DNA of 64,000 nucleotides from Corynebacterium variabile (GTDB taxonomy: Bacteria > Actinomycetota > Actinomycetes > Mycobacteriales > Mycobacteriaceae): positions 1-64,000 of the forward strand of contig NZ_BJNT01000022.1 in the NCBI RefSeq assembly GCF_006539825.1. Direction: 5' to 3'. The position numbers were made by a program, and so were the translations under genes. The number at the start of each line of letters is the position of its first letter. Positions within the stretch are counted from its first letter, which is position 1. Below the pieces are notes generated by a model, which saw nothing but the letters and a program-made list of their open reading frames with translations, searched no databases and had not been told where the DNA came from. Below, in pieces: positions 35,691-43,282 of the stretch.

Positions 35691-36683
35691 ATGAGGAACT
35701 TCATTGACCGCATCCTGGGATACCGGCCCGATCTGCTGATCGTTCTCATCGTCCTCGGCGTCATCCTGGCGCTGATCTTCCCGGCCGACGGCACCTTCGC
35801 CGACGTCATGGACTGGGTCGTGAAGATCGTCATCGGCGTGCTGTTCTTCCTCTACGGTGCGCGACTGTCCACGCGTGAGGCGCTCAACGGACTCATGCAC
35901 TGGCGGCTCCACCTGCTCATCCTGGCCTTCACGTTCCTGCTCTTCCCGCTCATCGGCCTGGCGCTGATGCCGCTGCAGCACGCCATCGGCGAGGACCTCT
36001 ACCAGGGCATTCTCTTCCTGTGTCTGGTCCCGTCGACGGTGCAGTCGTCCGTGAACTTCACCTCCATCGCCAAGGGCAATGTGCCCGGCGCGATCATCAG
36101 TGCCTCGGCGTCCAACCTCATCGGCGTGTTCGTCACCCCGGTGCTGGTGCTGCTGCTGATGAGCTCGGCAGGTGGCGGTCTGACCATCGACACCTCGGTC
36201 TTCCTCGACATCGCCCTGCAGCTGCTCGCACCGTTCATCGTCGGGCAGATCGCCCGTGCCGTCGTCCCGGCGGTGCAGACGTTCGCCAAGGCCAAGCCGA
36301 CGAGCTACGTCGACAAGATCTCCATCGGGCTGGTGGTCTACGTCGCGTTCTCCGAGGGCATCGTCATGGGGGTGTGGTCCTCGGTGAGCTGGGTCGCGAT
36401 CGTCGGCATCATCATCGGCTCGGTGGTGCTGGTGTGGATCATGCTGACGGTGACCTCGTGGGTCGCCAGGAAGCTCGGCTTCAACTACGCCGACCAGGTC
36501 GCGATCCAGTTCTGCGGCACGAAGAAGTCCCTGGCCTCGGGCCTGCCGATGGCCACGGTGATGTTCAGCGGTGGGGCCGGCCTCATCATCGTGCCGCTGA
36601 TGATCTTCCACCAGGTGCAGCTGATGATGTGCTCGGTCCGCGCGGCGAAGTACGAGGCGACACGCCCGGAGAACACCTGGTAG
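35691..36683 (+). CDS. Bile acid:sodium symporter-like transporter (SBF-like)
   Basis: A 330-residue membrane protein with about ten helices, of the SBF-like family that includes bacterial YfeH and yeast Rch1. The motifs VPSTVQSSVNFTSIAKGN and FCGTKKSLASGLPMA correspond to the two crossover regions that bind sodium. Its substrate is unknown. It starts 12 nt after the kinase stop. TAAGGT at 35677–35682 lies 8 nt before the ATG, so it may also have its own leaderless promoter. Confidence 0.88.
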   Translation: MRNFIDRILGYRPDLLIVLIVLGVILALIFPADGTFADVMDWVVKIVIGVLFFLYGARLSTREALNGLMHWRLHLLILAFTFLLFPLIGLALMPLQHAIGEDLYQGILFLCLVPSTVQSSVNFTSIAKGNVPGAIISASASNLIGVFVTPVLVLLLMSSAGGGLTIDTSVFLDIALQLLAPFIVGQIARAVVPAVQTFAKAKPTSYVDKISIGLVVYVAFSEGIVMGVWSSVSWVAIVGIIIGSVVLVWIMLTVTSWVARKLGFNYADQVAIQFCGTKKSLASGLPMATVMFSGGAGLIIVPLMIFHQVQLMMCSVRAAKYEATRPENTW

Positions 36684-36704
36684 GACACGGGATTCTCCGC
36701 CCGC

Positions 36705-38171
36705 TCACCCCACCACCACAGCCAGCGTCCTGTCCGACAACCGCCACTCGTCCCGGCGCTTCGACGTGCGGTGCAGCAGCTCCCGCTGGGCCAGCCAGGT
36801 CATCAGCGTCCTGGCGTCCGCCTCGGTGGACTGCTGCAGGGACGCCGCCCGCGCCAGCGTGATCACCGCCGTTCCCGCATCTGAACCGCCCAGCAGGTAA
36901 CGCAGCACGACCAGCGTCGCGGCGTCCCGCGTGATGCCCCGGCCGAACTCCTCCCGGATCGCCGAGAGCGCCGCGACAAAGCCCCGGTCGGCGACCCCGT
37001 CGAAGAGCACCACATCCACCGAGTCCGCCCGGACATCCACCGTCGGCGGCTCGAACCCGGACGCGAGCATCGACACCCACATCCGGTCGAAGCCCCGCGA
37101 GGACCACTCCACCAACCCGAGGATCTGCATCGCATTGACCAGCGACGGATTCCTCGGCTGCGACGGCCCCGACAGCAGCCGTTCCGCCGCCACACCCGGC
37201 GCGAGGCCACCCGGGGATGACACACGCAGCATGTCCGTCGACTGGTACACCACCACCGGATCCGGCCGCGACCAGTCCCGGTGCAGTAGCGCATTATTCA
37301 GCGCCTCAGCCTGCGCCGGCACCGGCATCACCGTATCCGCATGGGACCTGACCAGGCGTTGCAGCGCCGGCGCGGCGAGAATCAGCGGGTCGTGGATCTC
37401 CGTCTCCGCGACCATGTCCCCGCCCGAGTCCCGGAACAGATGCCGGGCCACCGGACGCTCAGTGTCCGGCCTCCCGAACAGGATCCGCGCCGCCAGGGTC
37501 GGGGAGCCGTCAGTGGTCAGCAGGTCGAGGGCATGCAGCACCGATTCCGGCGAGCCGTCACCCACCGCCTCAGCGAACCAGCCGCCCCGCTCCTGGAGGA
37601 CGCCGCACGCCACCGACAGTCCGTGAGGATCCAGAGCGGACGCCGGCAGTGCGACCGGCCGCGCCGTCGGATCCGGGTTGTGGCGCACCCGCCCCAAAGC
37701 CACGCGTTCCTCACCGTCGAGCGGCAGGCAGGCGTCCCCCACCCGGTGCTTCACCACCTCGTCGAAGCCGGTGTAGACGGCCATACCGGCGGCGACGCGG
37801 ATGATGACCAGGCGCGCGTCATGGATCTCGGCGGTCCAGGCGTCCACGGTGAGGTGGGGTCGGGTGTTGGCGAAGATGGTGTGGGCGATGTCCGCCGGAT
37901 CCCGCTCGGTGCCGTTGAAGGCGTCCGGGCCGGGGGTGCGGTCGGCGATGCCGAAGACGATGAAGGCGCGCCCCGCCGAGCCGTTGGCGAAACAGGTCGC
38001 CGTCTTGACCAGCATGTCCACGACCTTGGCCGTGGCATTGCGGGTGGGGGTGTGCGCCGGGTCCTCCTTGAAGTCGAGGACGGCGGACTCCAGGTCGTCA
38101 GCGGTCGCACCCTCCCAGATGCGCTCCAGCGCATCGGCGACGACATTGGGCAGCGCCCGCTTCCGACTCAT
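36705..38171 (-). CDS. AlbA_2-domain protein (putative ATP/DNA-binding, Schlafen-like)
   Basis: A 488-residue protein. The N-terminal AlbA_2 domain (residues about 20–160) begins with ESAVLDFKEDPAH and includes CFANGSAGRAFIVFGIADRT and VIIRVAAGMAVYTGFDEVVKHRVGDACLP. The middle (about 260–370) resembles the HATPase_c_4-like region (EALNNALLHRDWS … VSSPGGLAPGV). A winged helix ends the protein (DARTLMTWLAQRELLHRTSKRRDEWRLS). Such proteins act as regulators or in phage defence. It is transcribed with the Nudix gene 3 nt upstream. Confidence 0.85.
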   Translation of the reverse strand: MSRKRALPNVVADALERIWEGATADDLESAVLDFKEDPAHTPTRNATAKVVDMLVKTATCFANGSAGRAFIVFGIADRTPGPDAFNGTERDPADIAHTIFANTRPHLTVDAWTAEIHDARLVIIRVAAGMAVYTGFDEVVKHRVGDACLPLDGEERVALGRVRHNPDPTARPVALPASALDPHGLSVACGVLQERGGWFAEAVGDGSPESVLHALDLLTTDGSPTLAARILFGRPDTERPVARHLFRDSGGDMVAETEIHDPLILAAPALQRLVRSHADTVMPVPAQAEALNNALLHRDWSRPDPVVVYQSTDMLRVSSPGGLAPGVAAERLLSGPSQPRNPSLVNAMQILGLVEWSSRGFDRMWVSMLASGFEPPTVDVRADSVDVVLFDGVADRGFVAALSAIREEFGRGITRDAATLVVLRYLLGGSDAGTAVITLARAASLQQSTEADARTLMTWLAQRELLHRTSKRRDEWRLSDRTLAVVVG

Positions 38172-38174
38172 GTC

Positions 38175-38729
38175 TCAGTGCCAGGCCGGCCGGTCGCGCT
38201 TGACGTAACCCATCCGCGGACGGAACCCGCCCGGATGTTTGAGCTGGGCGACGGCGTCCGCGATGACCAGGCGGAACCGCGGGTCCAGGGGAGGGAGCTG
38301 AGCGATCTGGAACCAGCCGACCTCGGTGGATTCCTCGTCGTTGACCCGCGGCGTCCAATCCTCCTCCGTCTCCCCGATGACGACGCAGCGCAGCGTGGTG
38401 TCCATGTACCGGCAGACGTCGCCGTTGGGGTAGGTGACCGGGCCGACGGCGCCGACGCCGATCAGCGCGTCCACTTCGACGGTCAGGCCGGTCTCCTCAC
38501 GGACCTCCCGGACGGCGGCGGCATGGGGCTCCTCACCCGGGTCGACGATGCCGCAGACCGGCGTCCACCGGCCGTCGTCGGACCGGCGGACCAGCAGGAC
38601 CTCCGGGGTGGCGAAGGCGGGCGCGTCCGGGGCGACGTCCTTGACGACGATCGCGGTGACGCCCGGGAGCCACAGTTCGGTGTGGCCGATGTGCTCGCGG
38701 AGTTCGGTGATGAACTGAGGTGTTCCCAT
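38175..38729 (-). CDS. Nudix hydrolase
   Basis: A 184-residue Nudix enzyme. The Nudix box GIVDPGEEPHAAAVREVREETGL has the GX5EX7REUXEEXGU pattern at about residues 60–82. Similar proteins hydrolyse nucleoside diphosphate derivatives; the exact substrate is not clear. TAGACT (38743–38738) lies 8 nt upstream of the ATG (leaderless). The AlbA_2-domain gene follows directly. Confidence 0.88.
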   Translation of the reverse strand: MGTPQFITELREHIGHTELWLPGVTAIVVKDVAPDAPAFATPEVLLVRRSDDGRWTPVCGIVDPGEEPHAAAVREVREETGLTVEVDALIGVGAVGPVTYPNGDVCRYMDTTLRCVVIGETEEDWTPRVNDEESTEVGWFQIAQLPPLDPRFRLVIADAVAQLKHPGGFRPRMGYVKRDRPAWH

Positions 38730-38781
38730 GGGCTCCGAGTCTAACGCGGTCTGCGCCTCTGGGCTGTTCAGTTCGTCGGGC

Positions 38782-38800
38782 TAACGGTAGGCTCACCTGC
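38782..38800 (+). promoter_or_regulatory. DtxR-like iron box over the siderophore-binding protein promoter
   Basis: TAACGGTAGGCTCACCTGC matches the DtxR consensus TTAGGTTAGGCTAACCTAA at 13 of 19 positions. It contains the candidate −10 TAGGCT (38788–38793), which lies 7 nt before the ATG. Repression by DtxR with Fe(II) would fit an iron-siderophore gene. Confidence 0.6.
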
Positions 38801-39805
38801 ATGACTTCCGGGATGATGCGCATCAGCGCGGCCGCCATGGCCCTGACCACCGCAGTCGCTCTCGCGGCCTGCTCCTCCGACGACGATGACGACACTTCCT
38901 CATCATCGTCCTTCTCCGACTCCACCGCCACCGACTCCTTCCCGGTCTCCGTCGACACCAAGTTCGGCGAGGTCGAGGTCAAGGAGCAGCCGCAGAAGGT
39001 CGTCGCCCTGGGCTGGGGCGATGCCGAGATCGCGACCGAGCTGGGCGTCCAGCCCGTCGGTGCCGTCGACTGGCTGGGCTTCGGTGGCGACGGCCTGAGC
39101 CCGTGGGCCGAGGCATCCTACGACGAGGCCCCGGAGATCATCGACAGCCAGGAGCTGGACTTCGAGAAGATCGCCGCACTGGACCCGGACCTCATCCTCG
39201 ACGTCCGCGACACCGGCGACGAAGACACCTACAACAAGCTCTCCGCCGTCGCCCCGACCGTCGCCGTCCCTGAAGACGCCGACGGATTCACCACGACCTG
39301 GGACAAGCAGGTCGAGATGATCTCCACCGCACTCGGTGAGAGCCAGAAGGGCGAGGACCTGGTCACCGAGGTCAACGACAGGATCACCGAGGTCAAGGAC
39401 GCGCACCCGGAGTGGTCGGAGAAGACCGGCACCGTCCTGGCCAAGACCAGCGTCGAGTGGGCCGCCTACTCCGCCGGCGACGCCCGCGCTGACCTGCTCC
39501 AGGGCCTCGGCTTCCAGCCGAACAAGGAGATCTCCGACCTGACCAAGCCGGGCGAGTTCTATGTCTCACTGTCCGAGGAGAACGCCGACAAGGCCGACTC
39601 CGACGTCGTCGTCGGCTTCCCGATCATGCTCACCGCCGACGAACTGACCAACGACAAGACCTGGAAGCGTCTCACCGCGGTGAAGGACGGCCACGCCGTC
39701 GTCGCCGACGAGGATCTCGCCAACGCGATCTCCCTGGGCACTCCGGCCTCCATGCTTCACGCACTCGACCTGTTGGTCCCGCAGCTGGAGGACGCCACGG
39801 AGTAG
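38801..39805 (+). CDS. Iron-siderophore ABC transporter substrate-binding lipoprotein
   Basis: A 334-residue FecB/FepB-type binding protein. The signal peptide ends in the lipobox LAAC (Cys at about residue 24), followed by an Asp/Ser-rich spacer. Family features include KVVALGWGDAEIATELGVQPVG near the start of the first lobe and a long connecting helix (DFEKIAALDPDLILDV). It delivers ferric siderophores to a permease that is not encoded nearby. The start is the ATG at 38801, under a DtxR-like box. Confidence 0.92.
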   Translation: MTSGMMRISAAAMALTTAVALAACSSDDDDDTSSSSSFSDSTATDSFPVSVDTKFGEVEVKEQPQKVVALGWGDAEIATELGVQPVGAVDWLGFGGDGLSPWAEASYDEAPEIIDSQELDFEKIAALDPDLILDVRDTGDEDTYNKLSAVAPTVAVPEDADGFTTTWDKQVEMISTALGESQKGEDLVTEVNDRITEVKDAHPEWSEKTGTVLAKTSVEWAAYSAGDARADLLQGLGFQPNKEISDLTKPGEFYVSLSEENADKADSDVVVGFPIMLTADELTNDKTWKRLTAVKDGHAVVADEDLANAISLGTPASMLHALDLLVPQLEDATE

Positions 39806-40100
39806 TCCTCCGTGGAGGTCTCGTGCAGTAGTGGAACGGCCGCCGTTCCCTCCGCTGCCTCTGAGCCACCCGTCGCACGCACCCACCCTCACGCAGGTAC
39901 GCGTCGACCGGGTGGTTTTCCGCGTTCTGGCCACCCAGTCGACGCACACCTGACGCGCACCCGGGTCTGGCACGAAACAGCGGCCTCATCGGATCCTCCG
40001 GTCGACTTTGCGCCCCCGGGTCCTCCGGTCCATGGCAGCGAAACCCGAAAACGGCGGCGCACACTCGGCAGGCGTGGAATGGCCACGCCCCACCACGGGC
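39806..40100. other. Gene-free 295-bp convergent intergenic region with strong hairpins
   Basis: I find no gene here between the convergent siderophore-binding and azlD genes. An 8-bp hairpin spans the first gene's stop (39795–39815). GGAACGG/CCGTTCC pairs lie near 39833–39849. A 59-nt hairpin at 39894–39952 pairs CAGGT + GCGTCGACCGGGTGG with CCACCCAGTCGACGC + ACCTG, about 19 of 20 arm bases paired. It may serve as a bidirectional terminator. Confidence 0.6.
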
Positions 40101-40454
40101 TCAGAACACCCAGTTCACCAGGACCACGTACAGCGCCGTACCGAGCAGGATCGACCACGTCGCCGAACGTTTCCACAGGTGCAGCCCCACGGTGAATGCC
40201 ACGGCAATGAGCGCCGCCCCCACTCCGCCGGGCTTGTCGGTGCTGTCGACCAGCGTGTACATGACCAGCACGATCATCACGCCGAGCGGCATGGCGATGC
40301 CCAGCCACGCCACCAGCGCAGACTCCCGGAAGAACTTCATCGCCGCGAACGGCAGGGCACGCAGCACCACGGTCACCACGCAGATCCCGCCGAGGATGAG
40401 CAGGGTGTTCGACAGGTCCACGCCCTCGGGCAGACCGGCGGACGCCAGAATCAT
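40101..40454 (-). CDS. brnE: Branched-chain amino-acid exporter small subunit AzlD/BrnE
   Basis: A 117-residue membrane protein of the AzlD family with about four helices (GICVVTVVLRALPFAAMKFF … LVAWLGIAMPLGVMIVLVMYTL). Together with AzlC/BrnF it exports Ile, Leu, Val and Met in C. glutamicum. The start at 40454 has GGAGGAGG just upstream and overlaps the azlC stop by 4 nt. The regulator gene lrp, usually divergent from brnFE, is not present here. Confidence 0.9.
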   Translation of the reverse strand: MILASAGLPEGVDLSNTLLILGGICVVTVVLRALPFAAMKFFRESALVAWLGIAMPLGVMIVLVMYTLVDSTDKPGGVGAALIAVAFTVGLHLWKRSATWSILLGTALYVVLVNWVF

Positions 40455-41152
40455 GCCTCCTCCTTCCGCCGGTCCCACAGGAACCGTCCGATGAGGAAGA
40501 CGAAGTACAGCGTCAACCCGATGAGCAGCATCTGGTCCCGGCTGATGAGCAGCCCCACCACACCGGTCACCACGGCGACGACCGGCAGCAGCACGTCACG
40601 GCGGGCAGACATCGCCTCGATCGCCAGCACCACGAACAGGGCGGTCAGGGCGAAGTCGAGCCCCTCTATGTCCATCGGCAGGGCCGCTCCGACCAGTGCC
40701 CCGACGATGCCGGGCACCACCCAGGACGCCTGGCAGAACACCTGCACCGCCATGATCTTCGGCTGTGTCCACGCAGTCCACGAGGACCCACGGTGCGCGG
40801 AGAGGATCGCATAGGTCTCGTCGGTCAGGGCGTAGACGCCGTAGGCCTTCGCCACCGGCGACGTGAGAGCCTTCACCGGGTAGCTCAGCCCGTAGAAGAT
40901 GTGCCGGAAGTTCACCAGGAACCCGGTCACCGCCGCCGACAGCGGGGCGACGCCACCGGTGACCAGGGAGATCGCCAGGAACTCCATGGAACCGGCGTAG
41001 ATGACGAAGCTGAAGACGGGCGTCCACCACCAGGCGAAGCCGGACTGGCTGACGAGCAGGCCGAAGGCCAGGCCCAGCGGCAGCAGCCCCAGTGCCACCG
41101 TCCAGGACGCCCGGACACCGGCCGTCACCTCGGAGCGGATAGTCGGGGACAC
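40451..41152 (-). CDS. brnF: Branched-chain amino-acid exporter large subunit AzlC/BrnF
   Basis: A 233-residue AzlC-family permease subunit. The hallmark segment VIYAGSMEFLAISLVTGGVAPLSAAVTGFLVNFRHIFYGLS is at about residues 50–90. The GTG start at 41152 overlaps the cca stop codon by one base (TAGTG), with AGGA 6 nt upstream; an ATG 21 nt earlier inside cca is possible. With BrnE it forms the exporter and appears cotranscribed with cca. Confidence 0.9.
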   Translation of the reverse strand: MSPTIRSEVTAGVRASWTVALGLLPLGLAFGLLVSQSGFAWWWTPVFSFVIYAGSMEFLAISLVTGGVAPLSAAVTGFLVNFRHIFYGLSYPVKALTSPVAKAYGVYALTDETYAILSAHRGSSWTAWTQPKIMAVQVFCQASWVVPGIVGALVGAALPMDIEGLDFALTALFVVLAIEAMSARRDVLLPVVAVVTGVVGLLISRDQMLLIGLTLYFVFLIGRFLWDRRKEEA

Positions 41153-42630
41153 TAGAGGTCCTGGTCCTTCCACCAGTCCTTGAGCGCGGCGACGGCCTCG
41201 TCGTGTTCCATCGGCCCACGGTCCAGCCGCAGTTCCTTGAGGTACGCCCAGGCCTTGCCGACCTCCGGTCCCGGCGCGAGGCCGAGGATCTCCATGATCT
41301 CGTTTCCGTCCAGTTCAGGACGCACCGCCGCGAGGTCCTCCTTCTCCTTCAGCTCGACGATCCGGGCGTCCAGGTCGTCGCAGACCCGCTGCAGCCGGGC
41401 GGCCTTGCGCTTGTTCCGCGTGGTGCAGTCGGCCCGGACGATGAGCTGGAGCTGGGGGAGCAGGTCTCCGGCGTCGGTGACGTACCGGCGCACCGCCGAA
41501 TCGGTCCACGCGCCCTCGCCGTAGCCGTGGAAGCGCATGTGGAGGAAGACGAGCTGACCGATCTCCTCGGTGGTCTTCTTCGGGAACTTCAGTGCCTTGA
41601 GCCGCTTGCGCGTCATCCGCGCACCGACGACCTCGTGGTGGTGGAAGGTCACCGCACCGGACTCGGTGAAGGCACGCGTGGCGGGCTTGCCGCAGTCGTG
41701 CATGAGCGCGGCCCAGCGCAGCACCAGCCGTCGGTGGTCCAGCGCCTCAGCGTCCTCAGCCTCCTCGGGATCACCGGCCAGCCGCCCCTCCAGCTCCGTG
41801 ACATTGCGCAGCACCTGCAGGGAGTGGGCGTAGACGTCCTTGTGCTGCCGGTGCTCGTCCTGGGTGAGCTGCAGGGCCGGCAGCTCGGGCAGGACATGCG
41901 CGGCGATACCGGTGGCGACCATGAGGTCCAGGCCGGTCCACGGCTCAGCACCGAGCATGAGCTTGTCGAGTTCGGCGGCGACGCGCTCAACGGTGATCCG
42001 GTCGATCTCGGCGGCCATCCGTGTCATCGCGTCCTGCACCCGGGGTGCGACCTCGAAGCCGAGCTGGGAGGCGAAACGGCAGGCGCGGAGCATGCGCAGC
42101 GGGTCGTCGTGGAAGGACTGCTCGGGGGCGGCCGGCGTGTCGAGCACACCGTTGACCAGGTCCTCGAGACCGTTCAGCGGGTCCCGCAGCTCGTGCGCAC
42201 CGTCGGCCGACAGCTCCAGGGCGATGGCGTTGCCGCGGAAGTCCCGGCGCACCAGGTCCTCGTCCAGCGAGGTGCCGTAGGTGACCTCCGGATTACGCGA
42301 AGAACCGTCGTACTGGTCAGCCCGGAAGGTGGTGATCTCCACGGTCATCCCGTGGATGAGACCGGAGACGGTGCCGAAGGCGATGCCGGTGTCCCAGACG
42401 GTGGATGCCACCTCGTCGAGGATCCCGGTCACCACCTCCGGACGTGCGTCGGTGGTGAAGTCGAGGTCATGGGAGAGGCGTCCGAGGAGGGCGTCCCGGA
42501 CGGAACCGCCGACGAGGAACAGGGAATGTCCACGGGTGGCGAAGGCGCCGGCGAGGGCGGTGAGTGTCCTGTCGTGGACTTTCACGGCGTCCTGCGCGGT
42601 CGCGAGCATGGTTCCGGCATCTCGTTGCAT
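41152..42630 (-). CDS. cca: CCA-adding tRNA nucleotidyltransferase / poly(A) polymerase family
   Basis: A 492-residue class II nucleotidyltransferase that adds or repairs the tRNA 3' CCA. The active-site motif LVGGSVRDALLGRLSHDLDFTTDA has the catalytic Asp pair, followed by RRDFRGNAIAL and DPLRMLRACRFA. The C-terminal half has an HD domain (WAALMHDCGKP…FHHHEVVGARM). The start at 42630 is chosen because TACCAT (42643–42638) is 7 nt upstream (leaderless). It is divergent from a Nudix gene. Confidence 0.93.
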   Translation of the reverse strand: MQRDAGTMLATAQDAVKVHDRTLTALAGAFATRGHSLFLVGGSVRDALLGRLSHDLDFTTDARPEVVTGILDEVASTVWDTGIAFGTVSGLIHGMTVEITTFRADQYDGSSRNPEVTYGTSLDEDLVRRDFRGNAIALELSADGAHELRDPLNGLEDLVNGVLDTPAAPEQSFHDDPLRMLRACRFASQLGFEVAPRVQDAMTRMAAEIDRITVERVAAELDKLMLGAEPWTGLDLMVATGIAAHVLPELPALQLTQDEHRQHKDVYAHSLQVLRNVTELEGRLAGDPEEAEDAEALDHRRLVLRWAALMHDCGKPATRAFTESGAVTFHHHEVVGARMTRKRLKALKFPKKTTEEIGQLVFLHMRFHGYGEGAWTDSAVRRYVTDAGDLLPQLQLIVRADCTTRNKRKAARLQRVCDDLDARIVELKEKEDLAAVRPELDGNEIMEILGLAPGPEVGKAWAYLKELRLDRGPMEHDEAVAALKDWWKDQDL

Positions 42631-42689
42631 TCCCACAATGGTACAGCCGGGTCCCCCTTTCACAGTCGCAGGCACTACGCTGGTCAACC

Positions 42690-43274
42690 ATGAGTCAGAG
42701 GCGTCGTCGAAGCATCCCGGACCCCCGGCGGTCCCCGGCGCGCCCGGTTCACCAGCGTGACCACCATGAACTGCCGACATCGGTCGAGACCAGCGCCGGT
42801 GGCCTGGTGCTCTCGGGCATGCCGGAGGCCGTCCGCGGCGACGGTTCCGTGGACCTGTCGAAGATGTACGTCGCCCTCATCGGGCGCCTTGACCGGCGTG
42901 GACGCCTCCTCTGGTCGATCCCCAAGGGACATATCGAGGACGCCGAGGACGCCCACACCACCGCCGAGCGCGAGGTGTGGGAGGAGACCGGTGTGCACGG
43001 CCAGGTCTTCTCCGAGCTGGGCACCATCGACTACTGGTTCGTCACCGAGGGCAAGCGGATCCACAAGACGGTGCACCACCATCTGCTGCGCGTGGTCGAC
43101 GGTGAACTCAATGACGAAGACCCGGAGGTCACCGAGGTGGCCTGGCTGCCGGTGAGTCATCTCGTGGAGAAGCTGGCGTACGCCGATGAACGCAAGCTCG
43201 CCCGACAGGCCCTCGACCGGCTGCCCGACCTGGCCCGCGCCGAGGCGAAGGCCGGGCGTCGGACGCTGCGGTAG
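42690..43274 (+). CDS. Nudix hydrolase (actinobacterial, upstream of murJ)
   Basis: A 194-residue Nudix protein with box GHIEDAEDAHTTAEREVWEETGV at about residues 82–104. The Arg-rich N-terminus (MSQRRRRSIPDPRRSPARPVHQRDHHELPT) is disordered. The same gene order (cca, Nudix, DUF6049 protein, murJ) is found in mycobacteria, where this is the Rv3908 position. TACGCT at 42676–42681 lies 8 nt before the ATG, which supports this start. Confidence 0.9.
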   Translation: MSQRRRRSIPDPRRSPARPVHQRDHHELPTSVETSAGGLVLSGMPEAVRGDGSVDLSKMYVALIGRLDRRGRLLWSIPKGHIEDAEDAHTTAEREVWEETGVHGQVFSELGTIDYWFVTEGKRIHKTVHHHLLRVVDGELNDEDPEVTEVAWLPVSHLVEKLAYADERKLARQALDRLPDLARAEAKAGRRTLR

Positions 43275-43282
43275 GAGGTCGA

